Assembly (NCBI RefSeq): GCF_030915525.1
Contig: NZ_CP133269.1
Span: forward strand, 1,389,001-1,453,000
Direction of reading: 5' to 3'
DNA from: Neobacillus sp. PS2-9
Lineage (GTDB): Bacteria > Bacillota > Bacilli > Bacillales > Cytobacillaceae
Length of the DNA: 64,000 bases
The notes under the pieces: model-generated
Told to the model about the DNA's origin: nothing
Databases searched by the model: none
Seen by the model: the letters and a program-made list of their open reading frames with translations, nothing else
Shown here: one piece after another, positions 19,562-27,740 of the stretch
How positions within the stretch are numbered: position 1 is the stretch's first letter
How the letters are laid out: every line of letters begins with the position of its first letter
Made by a program: the position numbers and the translations under genes

Positions 19562-22210
19562 ATGGTGAAGAAGTTGGAAAAGAAAAAGCTTGTGTTGATA
19601 GACGGTAATAGTATAGCTTATCGTGCTTTTTTCGCACTACCGCTCCTTAATAATGATAAGGGGATTCATACGAATGCAGTTTATGGTTTTACGATGATGT
19701 TGATGAAGATTTTGGAGGATGAAAAACCAACGCATATGCTTGTTGCCTTTGACGCGGGAAAAACGACCTTCAGACATAAAACCTTTGGAGAGTACAAAGG
19801 AGGAAGACAAAAAACGCCACCAGAGTTATCTGAGCAATTCCCGTTTATTCGTGATTTATTAGATGCCTACGGGATTTCTAGGTATGAGCTAGAAAATTAC
19901 GAGGCGGATGATATAATTGGAACGCTTTCCCTAACGGCTGAAAAGGATGGGTTTGAAGTCAAAGTTATTTCTGGGGATAAAGATTTAACTCAGTTGTCAT
20001 CGCCCCATACCACTGTAGGAATCACTAGAAAAGGAATTACGGATATAGAGGAATATACTCCTCGGCATATAACTGAAAAATATGGTCTTACACCCGAACA
20101 GATTATCGATATGAAAGGTCTTATGGGGGATGCATCTGATAATATTCCTGGTGTGCCCGGAGTGGGTGAAAAGACTGCTATTAAGCTGTTAAAAGAATTT
20201 ACAACCCTTGAAAAACTGCTTCAATCTATTGATCAAGTAAGCGGAAATAAGCTTAAGGAAAAATTAGAGGAATTCAAAGACCAGGCAATAATGAGTAAAG
20301 AGCTGGCAACGATTGAAAGGCAAGCACCCGTCGAAGTCGATTTAGAAACAATCGCCTTTGAAGGCTATATTAGAGAGAAGTTAGTGCCCCTCTTTAAAGA
20401 ATTAGGCTTTCATTCCTTATTAGACAAGCTGGGGGAAGATACAACCGTACATAACGATCAGGAGCTTGTAGATATTGAATATGTCACTCCTTCCGAAATA
20501 ACCGAAGATATGTTTGCTGAAAATAATTATTTTTATGTAGAACTTCTTGATGATAATTATCATTATGCAGAGATTATTGGGTTTTCCCTTAAAAATGAAA
20601 ATGGACAATTCTACCTGCCAACGGAACTAGCATTGAAATCAGAGGCGTTTAAAAACTGGGCAGAAGATGAAGGGAAAAAGAAGACCGTTTATGATGCAAA
20701 GCGGTCGGAGGTTTCTTTAAGAAGGCAGAATATCCATCTGAAAGGTACAGACTTTGATATTTTAATGGCTTCCTATCTAATTAATCCTTCGGAGACCCAA
20801 GAAGATCTTGCTGCGATTGCACATAAATATCACTATCATAACATTCAAGCGGATGATTCCTTTTATGGGAAGGGAGCTAAACGAAAAGTCCCTGAAGAGC
20901 CAAAGCTAGCAGAACATCTTGTACGTAAAGGGCTTGCCATGGCTGAAATAAAGGATAAATTGGAAGATGAATTACGAGCAAATGAACAATATGAATTATT
21001 CAATGAGCTTGAGATGCCACTTTCACTCATTTTAGCTGATATGGAATCGTGTGGTATAAAAGTAGAACGGGAACGTCTGCAGACAATGGGCAAAGAACTG
21101 AATGAACGACTAGTGGAAATTGAAGAGAAGATTTGTGAACTTGCGGGAGAAAAATTTAATATTAATTCTCCAAAACAATTAGGTGTCATTCTATTTGAAA
21201 AGTTAGGTCTTCAAGCATTAAAGAAAACAAAGACGGGCTATTCTACTTCGGCTGATGTTTTGGAAAAGTTAGCTGAGGATCATGAAATAATTGAGCATAT
21301 CCTTCTGTATCGGCAATTAGGCAAACTCCAATCTACCTATATTGAAGGTTTATTAAAAGTGATTGATCCAAAAACAGAAAAAGTGCATACAAGGTACCAG
21401 CAAACATTAACCGCAACTGGACGATTAAGCTCTATCGACCCGAACCTACAAAATATTCCGATTCGACTGGAAGAAGGAAGAAAAATTCGCCAGGCGTTTG
21501 TCCCTTCTGAGGAAGGCTGGGTGATTTTTGCTTCCGATTACTCGCAAATAGAACTTCGTGTACTTGCCCATATTGCTGGGGATGAAAAGCTAATCCAAGC
21601 ATTCAAAGATGATCTTGATATTCATACAAAAACGGCAATGGAGGTATTCCATGTGTCGGAAGATGAAGTAACCTCTAATATGAGACGTCAAGCAAAGGCT
21701 GTTAACTTTGGAATTGTTTACGGAATCAGTGACTATGGACTATCACAGTCCTTAGGGATCACCCGTAAGGAAGCTGGACGTTTCATTGAGAGATACTTAG
21801 ATACTTACCCTGGTGTGAAAGAATATATGGATGATATTATTCACTCGGCAAAGCAAAAAGGCTATGTTTCCACGTTAATGCAGAGAAGACGTTATCTTCC
21901 TGAAATCACGGCCCGAAACTTTAATTTGAGAAGTTTTGCAGAACGTACAGCCATGAATACGCCTATTCAGGGCAGTGCGGCAGATATTATCAAGAAAGCA
22001 ATGATTGATATGGATGAGGCGTTAAAAGATAAAGGTTTAAAGACACGCTTATTGCTCCAGGTACACGATGAATTGATTTTTGAGGCTCCAGAGGATGAAG
22101 TGGCTATTCTTCAAGAGCTAGTTCCAAGTGTCATGGAAAATGCTCTTGAATTGAAGGTGCCATTAAAAGTGGATTATTCCTATGGTCCAACCTGGTTTGA
22201 TGCGAAATAA
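19562..22210 (+). CDS. polA: DNA polymerase I
   Basis: Repair and Okazaki-fragment polymerase. 882 residues. N-terminal 5'-3' nuclease (VLIDGNSIAYRAFFALP, YEADDIIGTLS, GLMGDASDNIPGVPGVGEKTA), a degenerate 3'-5' exonuclease region as in other bacilli, then the polymerase with motif A (FASDYSQIELRVLAHIAGDE), motif B (RRQAKAVNFGIVYGISDYGL) and motif C (LLQVHDELIFE). Start choice is uncertain: ATG at 19562, GTG at 19565 or TTG at 19574 (which gives M-E-K-K-K-L-V-L-I-D, closest to the family); I list the longest. Lies 6 bp after phoR. Confidence 0.95.
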   Translation: MVKKLEKKKLVLIDGNSIAYRAFFALPLLNNDKGIHTNAVYGFTMMLMKILEDEKPTHMLVAFDAGKTTFRHKTFGEYKGGRQKTPPELSEQFPFIRDLLDAYGISRYELENYEADDIIGTLSLTAEKDGFEVKVISGDKDLTQLSSPHTTVGITRKGITDIEEYTPRHITEKYGLTPEQIIDMKGLMGDASDNIPGVPGVGEKTAIKLLKEFTTLEKLLQSIDQVSGNKLKEKLEEFKDQAIMSKELATIERQAPVEVDLETIAFEGYIREKLVPLFKELGFHSLLDKLGEDTTVHNDQELVDIEYVTPSEITEDMFAENNYFYVELLDDNYHYAEIIGFSLKNENGQFYLPTELALKSEAFKNWAEDEGKKKTVYDAKRSEVSLRRQNIHLKGTDFDILMASYLINPSETQEDLAAIAHKYHYHNIQADDSFYGKGAKRKVPEEPKLAEHLVRKGLAMAEIKDKLEDELRANEQYELFNELEMPLSLILADMESCGIKVERERLQTMGKELNERLVEIEEKICELAGEKFNINSPKQLGVILFEKLGLQALKKTKTGYSTSADVLEKLAEDHEIIEHILLYRQLGKLQSTYIEGLLKVIDPKTEKVHTRYQQTLTATGRLSSIDPNLQNIPIRLEEGRKIRQAFVPSEEGWVIFASDYSQIELRVLAHIAGDEKLIQAFKDDLDIHTKTAMEVFHVSEDEVTSNMRRQAKAVNFGIVYGISDYGLSQSLGITRKEAGRFIERYLDTYPGVKEYMDDIIHSAKQKGYVSTLMQRRRYLPEITARNFNLRSFAERTAMNTPIQGSAADIIKKAMIDMDEALKDKGLKTRLLLQVHDELIFEAPEDEVAILQELVPSVMENALELKVPLKVDYSYGPTWFDAK

Positions 22211-22228
22211 ATAAAAGGAGAATCTATA

Positions 22229-23056
22229 TTGCCAGAGCTTCCAGAGGTAGAAACAGTACGCAAGACGTTAAAAAAACTGGTTCTTAATAAGACTATTGAA
22301 AAAATCACCGTCTACTGGCCTAAAATCATTAAAAATCCTGTAGAGGTCGAGCAGTTTATTGATGCATTAAAAAATGAGACCATTATTGATGTTGGTCGAA
22401 GAGGGAAGTTTCTTATCATATATACAGATCACTTTGCGTTAGTATCACATTTACGGATGGAAGGAAAGTATGGACTTCATCCGAAGGAACTTCCTTTTGA
22501 TAAACATACACATGTCATTTTCCATTTTACTGACGATACAGAATTACGGTATAGAGATGTCCGGAAGTTTGGAACGATGCATTTATATAAAAAGGGAGAA
22601 GAATTTACAAAACCTCCATTGATAGAGCTTGGTCCTGAACCCTTTTCAGAAGCGTTTACTCAAGCGTACCTGTCTCAGAAACTGAAAAAAACCAATAGGA
22701 AAATAAAACCTGCCTTACTCGATCAAAAATTACTAGTAGGTCTTGGCAACATATACGTGGATGAGGCCCTTTTCCGGGCTGGAATACATCCAGAGCGGCT
22801 TGCTAGTACTTTAACTGAGGACGAAGTTAGTATTCTTCATAGTGAAATTGTTGCTACTTTAGGAGAAGCGGTGAAAAAGGGAGGGAGTACGATTCGTTCC
22901 TATGTTAATTCCCAAGGGGAGATTGGTATGTTCCAGCTTGAATTATATGCGTATGGGCGAAAAGGGGAACCTTGTAAAAATTGCGGAATTCCTCTAGAAA
23001 AAACAACAGTCGGAGGAAGAGGCACCCATTATTGCCCAAGCTGTCAGAAACTATGA
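22229..23056 (+). CDS. mutM: Formamidopyrimidine-DNA glycosylase MutM
   Basis: Excises 8-oxoguanine and formamidopyrimidines and nicks the abasic site. 275 residues. Begins with TTG at 22229 behind AAGGAG, exposing the catalytic Pro-Glu after the initiator (M-P-E-L-P-E-V-E). Also present: the lysine-containing HLRMEGKYGLHP, GLGNIYVDEALFRAGIHPER, and a C-terminal zinc finger CKNCG ... CPSC. It follows polA by 18 bp in the conserved repair operon. Confidence 0.96.
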   Translation: MPELPEVETVRKTLKKLVLNKTIEKITVYWPKIIKNPVEVEQFIDALKNETIIDVGRRGKFLIIYTDHFALVSHLRMEGKYGLHPKELPFDKHTHVIFHFTDDTELRYRDVRKFGTMHLYKKGEEFTKPPLIELGPEPFSEAFTQAYLSQKLKKTNRKIKPALLDQKLLVGLGNIYVDEALFRAGIHPERLASTLTEDEVSILHSEIVATLGEAVKKGGSTIRSYVNSQGEIGMFQLELYAYGRKGEPCKNCGIPLEKTTVGGRGTHYCPSCQKL

Positions 23057-23154
23057 GGTAAGCAAAATGAATGTGAGAACAACAATTCAATAACACTGGA
23101 TGGGCTCCTGCCATATACTATCGTAGTGATTTTCAGGAAGGAGTCCTAGACGTA

Positions 23155-23790
23155 ATGGTTCAGTTGTTATCACTTCTCATATTAGCATTTGCCCTTAGTC
23201 TTGATAGCTTTAGTGTAGGGTTTACCTATGGATTAAGGAAAATGGTCATGCCGATTAAATCCGTTCTCGTTATTGCAACCTGTTCGGCAGCCTCATTAAT
23301 GATTGCTGTGTCAATTGGACATGGCTTAGAAAAAGTAATATCACCGAATATTACGGCAAAACTAGGGGGATTTATTCTGATTGCTCTAGGTGCCTGGGTA
23401 TTGTACCAATTTTTTCGGCCCGAAAAAGAAAAAGAATTAGTGGAACATGAAAAAACAATCGTAAACCTTGAAATCCGCTCCCTAGGATTAGCTATTAGTA
23501 TATTAAAAAAACCCATGTCTGCTGACTTTGACCAGTCAGGGACCATTACAGGGATCGAAGCATTAATGCTGGGCTTTGCCTTGTCATTAGATGCCTTCGG
23601 GGCTGGGATTGGAGCGGCTATGCTTGGATTTCCTCCACTATATTTAGCTCTTACTGTCGCAGTCATGAGCTCTTTATTCGTCCTATTAGGAATAAAAAGT
23701 GGCACTTTTTTCCATAAGTTCGATTGGATTCAAAAGTTTACGTTTTTACCTGGGGTTTTATTAATCATTATTGGTATTTGGAAATTATGA
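23155..23790 (+). CDS. ytaF: Sporulation membrane protein YtaF
   Basis: 211 residues, polytopic (about six helices), related to MntP-type exporters: LLILAFALSLDSFSVGFTYGLRK near the N-terminus and the repeated motif GFALSLDAFGAGIGAAMLG in the second half. The two LSLD-F motifs are typical of this internally duplicated family. A GGAAGGAG site lies 11 bases before the ATG. CATATACT at 23112-23119 resembles a sigma-E -10 box, fitting mother-cell expression, but I see no convincing -35. Substrate unknown. Confidence 0.85.
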   Translation: MVQLLSLLILAFALSLDSFSVGFTYGLRKMVMPIKSVLVIATCSAASLMIAVSIGHGLEKVISPNITAKLGGFILIALGAWVLYQFFRPEKEKELVEHEKTIVNLEIRSLGLAISILKKPMSADFDQSGTITGIEALMLGFALSLDAFGAGIGAAMLGFPPLYLALTVAVMSSLFVLLGIKSGTFFHKFDWIQKFTFLPGVLLIIIGIWKL

Positions 23791-23808
23791 TACCTGAAAG
23801 GAAAAAGC

Positions 23809-24411
23809 ATGTCATTAGTTATCGGTTTAACTGGCGGAATTGCCAGTGGAAAAAGTACTGTATCAACAATGTTCAAGGAAATGAATATACCAGTTGTCGA
23901 TGCTGATGTGGAGGCTCGCCTTGCTGTGATGAAAGGTGAAGCCGCCTACTTTCAAATAATTGATACGTTTGGAAAGGACATTTTATTAGAGGACGGGGAG
24001 ATTGATCGGCAAAAATTGGGCTCGATTATTTTCCATCAAGAAGAGAAACGAAAGCTTTTAAATGAAATAGTCCATCCGGAAGTTAGAAAGAGAATGATGG
24101 GGCAGGTTGAAGAGGCTCAGTTGAATGGGGAAGAAGTCATTGTCCTGGATATCCCTCTATTGTTTGAAAGCAAGCTAACCTATATGGCTGAGAAGACGAT
24201 TCTTGTATACGTGGATTATGACATACAATTAGAGAGACTTATGAAGCGAAATAGCCTTTCGATAGATGATGCTAAGGCCCGAATACAGTCTCAGATGCCG
24301 CTCAACGAAAAAATAAAATTAGCAGATGCTGTGATTAATAATAATGGATCAATAGAAGAAACAAAAAAACAACTCATAAACGTATTATCCCAATTTGGAA
24401 TAAAAATTTAA
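23809..24411 (+). CDS. coaE: Dephospho-CoA kinase
   Basis: Final step of coenzyme A synthesis, phosphorylating the ribose 3' hydroxyl of dephospho-CoA. 200 residues. Walker A GLTGGIASGKSTVS, then VVDADVEAR, the segment LNEIVHPEVRKRM, VLDIPLLFESKL and the lid with LMKRNSLSIDDAKARIQSQMP. ATG at 23809 after GAAAGGAAA. It follows ytaF by 18 bp. Confidence 0.95.
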   Translation: MSLVIGLTGGIASGKSTVSTMFKEMNIPVVDADVEARLAVMKGEAAYFQIIDTFGKDILLEDGEIDRQKLGSIIFHQEEKRKLLNEIVHPEVRKRMMGQVEEAQLNGEEVIVLDIPLLFESKLTYMAEKTILVYVDYDIQLERLMKRNSLSIDDAKARIQSQMPLNEKIKLADAVINNNGSIEETKKQLINVLSQFGIKI

Positions 24412-24419
24412 TAACATAA

Positions 24420-24450
24420 GAGGAGAAGGGAAGCCCCCTTCTCCTTTTTT
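24420..24450 (+). terminator. Intrinsic terminator of coaE
   Basis: GGAGAAGGG-aagc-CCCCTTCTCC followed by TTTTTT. Repeat A copy 2 starts ten bases downstream. Confidence 0.9.
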
Positions 24451-24459
24451 GAATTTGGC

Positions 24460-24554
24460 TGTGATAAAGAACAGTGTTGATTTTTACACACTGTTGACGA
24501 GGAGGCTCACCGAAACACCCACGAACCGCTTGTGCCTGGAGCGGAAATCAACAG
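24460..24554 (+). repeat. Repeat A, copy 2 (internally deleted)
   Basis: Carries the 5' hairpin part and the 3' end (GAGGAGGCTC ... GGAGCGGAAATCAACAG) of repeat A, but lacks about 68 bp of the core corresponding to 17154-17220 of copy 1; GTTGA is joined directly to CGAGGAGG. Same orientation as the other copies. Confidence 0.85.
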
Positions 24555-24635
24555 GCAAGTAGAAAAAACTACTAATTTATCAGAATTATAAAACATTTAA
24601 AAATCCGCAGTTTATTCATCGCAATTCAACCTATA

Positions 24636-24646
24636 TATGTTATACT
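24636..24646. promoter_or_regulatory. CcpN-type operator over the gapB -10 region
   Basis: TATGTTATACT is an exact match to the CcpN box TRTGHYATAYW as I recall it, and it contains the likely gapB -10 (TATACT, 24641-24646). CcpN represses gapB under glycolytic growth in B. subtilis. Confidence 0.7.
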
Positions 24647-24668
24647 AATTACAAGAATACAACTTAAA

Positions 24669-24679
24669 AGTATAACATT
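24669..24679. promoter_or_regulatory. Second, inverted CcpN-like operator at gapB
   Basis: AGTATAACATT read in reverse complement matches the CcpN box at 10 of 11 positions. It lies ~23 bp downstream of the first box, ahead of the gapB ribosome site. Confidence 0.55.
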
Positions 24680-24699
24680 AATACGGAAGGGGCCGTAAA

Positions 24700-25731
24700 A
24701 TGAAGTCACGAATTGCAATAAATGGGTTTGGGAGAATTGGAAGGATGGTCTTTAGAAAAGCAATCCTTGAAAAAAAATTTGATGTAGTAGCAATAAATGC
24801 GAGCTATCCGTCTGAAACATTAGCTCATCTACTTAAATATGATACAAATCATGGACCTTTTCAGGGAGAAGTTATCCCTTTAGATAACGAATTAATTGTA
24901 AATGGTAAAAGAATAAAATTACTAAGTGAACGTAACCCGGAGCAGCTTCCATGGAGAGAGCTAGGGATTGATATCGTGATCGAAGCAACTGGAAAATTCA
25001 ACTCCAGAGAAAAGGCTGCCCTGCATCTTACAGCAGGTGCTAAAAAAGTGATTTTAACTGCACCAGGGAAAAATGAGGATGTTACAATCGTTATGGGTGT
25101 AAATGATGAAATGCTTGATATTAATCAGCATGATATTATTTCAAACGCATCCTGCACAACGAATTGTCTTGCACCAGTTGCAAAGGTACTAGATGAGAAA
25201 TTTGGAATTGAAAGTGGCTTAATGACAACAATTCATGCCTACACAAATGACCAAAAGAATATTGATAATCCTCATAAAGATTTACGGAGAGCCCGTGCCT
25301 GTGGACAATCTATTATCCCTACAACAACAGGTGCGGCTAAAGCACTATCGCTGGTATTGCCACAATTGAAGGGTAAATTACATGGGATGGCACTACGAGT
25401 ACCGACACCAAATGTTTCACTTGTTGATTTAGTAGTAGACCTACACCAAGATGTAACGGTTGATGATATTAATAATGCCTTTATGGAAGCTGCACATGGC
25501 AGTTTAAGAGGGATTTTGGATTTAACAATGGAACCGCTCGTTTCAGTGGACTTTAATACAAACGAGAATTCAGCAATCATTGATGGACTTTCGACAATGG
25601 TAATGGGGACCAGAAAGGTTAAGGTTTTAGCTTGGTATGATAATGAGTGGGGATATTCGTCTCGTGTCGTAGACTTGGCTCTATATGTGTCAGAGCAAAT
25701 AGCTAAATCCTCACAGGTTAAGGTCGGCTAG
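24700..25731 (+). CDS. gapB: Gluconeogenic glyceraldehyde-3-phosphate dehydrogenase GapB
   Basis: NADP-preferring GAPDH that runs in the gluconeogenic direction. 343 residues. Rossmann motif INGFGRIGRMVFRK, catalytic C152 in NASCTTNCLAPV, and the histidine-containing IHAYTNDQKNIDNPHKDLRRARA. The residues after the second strand (AINASYPSE) lack the aspartate that selects NAD in GapA. ATG at 24700 follows GGAAGGGG. Two CcpN-like boxes lie upstream. A strong terminator separates it from speD, unlike the B. subtilis gapB-speD arrangement. Confidence 0.94.
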   Translation: MKSRIAINGFGRIGRMVFRKAILEKKFDVVAINASYPSETLAHLLKYDTNHGPFQGEVIPLDNELIVNGKRIKLLSERNPEQLPWRELGIDIVIEATGKFNSREKAALHLTAGAKKVILTAPGKNEDVTIVMGVNDEMLDINQHDIISNASCTTNCLAPVAKVLDEKFGIESGLMTTIHAYTNDQKNIDNPHKDLRRARACGQSIIPTTTGAAKALSLVLPQLKGKLHGMALRVPTPNVSLVDLVVDLHQDVTVDDINNAFMEAAHGSLRGILDLTMEPLVSVDFNTNENSAIIDGLSTMVMGTRKVKVLAWYDNEWGYSSRVVDLALYVSEQIAKSSQVKVG

Positions 25732-25749
25732 AACAGATTAAAAAGGTAG

Positions 25750-25780
25750 AAAAATGCTGTCGATTGACAGCATTTTTTTC
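25750..25780 (+). terminator. Intrinsic terminator of gapB
   Basis: AAATGCTGTC-gatt-GACAGCATTT with a seven-T tail. Confidence 0.92.
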
Positions 25781-25917
25781 TGTCCTAGCCTGTTCCATTT
25801 TTGTACATTTTGGCATAAAATGCTTTTGAACTAATGACTTTTTATTATTATATATAGAGGAATATGCCCACCTTGCCTTGTTACAAAAATATCTTATGAA
25901 AATTTTAATTTGATAGG

Positions 25918-25946
25918 TTGCAAAAAAAATATAAACAAAGTATACT
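25918..25946 (+). promoter_or_regulatory. Sigma-A promoter of speD
   Basis: TTGCAA (25918-25923), a 17-bp A-rich spacer and TATACT (25941-25946). It gives speD its own ~147-nt leader. Confidence 0.75.
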
Positions 25947-25992
25947 AGTCATCGTGAACTTCTTGAAATTAGGTACCTATTAATTACTTAAA

Positions 25993-26092
25993 GGGTTAGG
26001 ACCTCTCTGGACTAACTTTCCCCCGTGGTAGTTATAAGATACCGTCAATAACCGGATTTCAGGAAACCATCATAAAAGGTTAGAGGGGGAAA
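25993..26092 (+). promoter_or_regulatory. Candidate structured speD leader with sequestered ribosome site
   Basis: GTTAG (25995-25999) can pair with CTAAC (26012-26016). TTTCCCCC (26017-26024) is exactly complementary to GGGGGAAA (26085-26092), which contains the speD Shine-Dalgarno sequence. The downstream GTTAGAGG can alternatively pair with CCTCT and CTAAC upstream. Two exclusive folds are possible, one hiding the ribosome site. I recognise no known RNA family. Confidence 0.5.
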
Positions 26093-26099
26093 TAAGAAT

Positions 26100-26474
26100 A
26101 TGGAAACAATGGGACGACACGTAATCTCTGAACTTTGGGGATGCGACTTTGAAAAATTAAATGATATGGATTTTATTGAAACAACTTTTGTAGAAGCGGC
26201 TCTTAAATCAGGTGCGGAAATCCGCGAAGTAGCTTTTCATAAATTTGCTCCACAAGGCGTTAGCGGTGTTGTAATAATTTCTGAATCACATCTTACAATT
26301 CACAGCTTCCCTGAACATGGATATGCAAGCATTGATGTATATACTTGTGGTGATTTAAACCCTAATGTAGCTGCTGATTATATTGCTGAGGCTTTAAATG
26401 CTCAAACGCGTGAAAATATTGAAATTCCACGTGGTATGGGTCCAGTAAATGTTAAGCAAGCAAAAGTACTTTAA
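26100..26474 (+). CDS. speD: S-adenosylmethionine decarboxylase proenzyme
   Basis: Supplies decarboxylated SAM, the aminopropyl donor for spermidine. 124 residues, the small prokaryotic class. Self-cleavage at E62-S63 ([17 protein letters not shown]) creates the pyruvoyl group; H68 and C83 (VYTCGD) are the expected processing and proton-donor residues. ATG at 26100 lies ten bases after a GGGGG site that can be masked by an upstream C-run. It has its own promoter and terminator, so it is monocistronic here. Confidence 0.95.
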   Translation: METMGRHVISELWGCDFEKLNDMDFIETTFVEAALKSGAEIREVAFHKFAPQGVSGVVIISESHLTIHSFPEHGYASIDVYTCGDLNPNVAADYIAEALNAQTRENIEIPRGMGPVNVKQAKVL

Positions 26475-26490
26475 TCTAAAAAAATGATCG

Positions 26491-26526
26491 AAGGGGTGTA
26501 CGAACTATGTACACCTCTTTTTATAT
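26491..26526 (+). terminator. Intrinsic terminator of speD
   Basis: AGGGGTGTAC-gaactat-GTACACCTCT stem (one wobble) and T-rich tail. Confidence 0.85.
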
Positions 26527-26552
26527 TTTCCTCATAATGTTGTAAACTAATT

Positions 26553-26699
26553 AGAAAAGCGCAAGCGCCTTGGTCAGCCCCGACAGGCAAATGTTCTTAG
26601 GTAAGAAAAGTCCGCCTTTTGACTTTTATTGCCGAAGGTTATTTGACCCGAGGGGCTAGGCGCTGGAGCTGGACAATTCTCGAAGCCGCATTTTATACT
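26553..26699 (-). repeat. Repeat B, copy 1 (long-hairpin element, inverted relative to copies 2 and 3)
   Basis: Nested inverted repeats: AGCGCC ... GGCGCT, AGCCCC ... GGGGCT, then GGCAAATGTTCTT ... AAGGTTATTTGACC, and near the centre AAAGTCCGCCTTTTGACTTT. It folds over ~125 bp into one long imperfect hairpin. The tail GGAGCTGGACAATTCTCGAAG is shared by all copies. This copy differs from the others at two bases in the inner stem (TTCTTAGGTAAG instead of TTCTTCGGCAAG), which weakens pairing. Confidence 0.88.
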
Positions 26700-26745
26700 T
26701 TCTTATAAAAATAAAAAGGAAGAATTTTTGGAGGGTTATATTTAA

Positions 26746-27132
26746 ATGAGTTTATTCGGACGCTTTAGAAGTCAAATTGAAACATCTGATCAAAACAAGG
26801 ATGCTTCTTTAAAGACTCATTACTATAAAGGCAATTTTAATAAAATTTTTGAATCGGTTGAAAAGGTATTTCATGAAGATGCTGACTGTCGCATTTTAAC
26901 GGTCTCAAAAGAACATGGAGAGATTGCGGTAGAAATTAAAAAGCCCTTCCCTTGTTTTCTGATTGTGACCATTGTTTCTGTGAAAGCACTAGAAACGGCT
27001 GTAGACTTTAATATTTCAACTGAACGATTCTCTATCTTAGGTAATTACCCTGAACTAAAAAAAAGAGTGGTTTCTTATTACGATCGGGTGAATCAATTAC
27101 ATACGGTTATTAAAGAAAAACAAAACTCCTAA
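26746..27132 (+). CDS. Conserved hypothetical cytosolic protein
   Basis: 128 residues; I do not recognise a named family. No signal peptide or transmembrane helix. The charged N-terminus (MSLFGRFRSQIE) is followed by a mixed alpha/beta region with ILTVSKEHGEIAVEIKKPFPCFLIVTIVSVKALETAVDF, which looks like a two-strand/helix repeat, and a C-terminal helix (ELKKRVVSYYDRVNQLHTVIKEK). ATG at 26746 behind GGAGGG. Codon use resembles its neighbours. It sits directly downstream of repeat B copy 1 and upstream of nrdR. Confidence 0.72.
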   Translation: MSLFGRFRSQIETSDQNKDASLKTHYYKGNFNKIFESVEKVFHEDADCRILTVSKEHGEIAVEIKKPFPCFLIVTIVSVKALETAVDFNISTERFSILGNYPELKKRVVSYYDRVNQLHTVIKEKQNS

Positions 27133-27218
27133 TACTTGTACTTGTGCAAAGGTCTGCTTTTTTATAAGATAAAAGTAGGATATTGTTCGGATTTCGTTAG
27201 ATTTGGAGTTGATTAACA

Positions 27219-27680
27219 ATGAAATGCCCTTCATGTCAAAATTATGGTACACGTGTGCTTGATTCTCGGCCTGTTGATGAAGGACGTGCAACACGGCGAA
27301 GACGCGAATGTGAGGAATGCGGATATCGCTTTACTACATTTGAAAAAATTGAAGAGATTCCCTTAATAGTTGTAAAGAAGGAAGGGACAAGGGAAGAATT
27401 CAGCCGTGATAAAATACTTAGGGGCTTGATTAAGGCGTGTGAAAAGCGGCCTGTTGCCTTAAAGGAGTTAGAAGATATTACGCACGGTGTGGAAAAGGAC
27501 CTTCGAAGTCAGGGGATTTCTGAAATTAAAAGTGAAGCTGTTGGCGAAATGGTAATGGATCGACTTGCCCATGTTGATGAAGTCGCATATGTAAGATTTG
27601 CTTCCGTTTATCGTCAATTTAAGGATATTAATGTATTTATCGACGAATTAAAGGAACTGATAAAAAAAGAAAAATCGTAA
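27219..27680 (+). CDS. nrdR: Transcriptional repressor NrdR
   Basis: Nucleotide-sensing repressor of ribonucleotide reductase genes. 153 residues. Zinc ribbon C3/C6/C31/C34 ([10 protein letters not shown] ... CEECGYRF), an arginine-rich linker (RATRRRREC) and an ATP-cone from ~46 ([21 protein letters not shown]) to ~138. ATG at 27219, with a GGAG at 27205 rather far upstream. A terminator follows before dnaB. Confidence 0.94.
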   Translation: MKCPSCQNYGTRVLDSRPVDEGRATRRRRECEECGYRFTTFEKIEEIPLIVVKKEGTREEFSRDKILRGLIKACEKRPVALKELEDITHGVEKDLRSQGISEIKSEAVGEMVMDRLAHVDEVAYVRFASVYRQFKDINVFIDELKELIKKEKS

Positions 27681-27681
27681 T

Positions 27682-27711
27682 GAGCTAAAGGGTCGTCTTT
27701 GGCTCTTTTTT
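27682..27711 (+). terminator. Terminator/attenuator between nrdR and dnaB
   Basis: GAGCTAAAG-ggtcgt? stem with CTTTGGCTC (one T-G wobble) and TTTTTT. It overlaps the 5' end of the longest dnaB frame, which argues for the later dnaB start. Confidence 0.75.
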
Positions 27712-27740
27712 CACTATTGAAAGAGAAAGGTTGGAATCAT

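Noticed and set aside
26553-26699. Insertion sequence remnant
   Set aside because: Repeat B has no coding capacity, no target duplication that I could see, and a hairpin-wide structure rather than simple terminal repeats.
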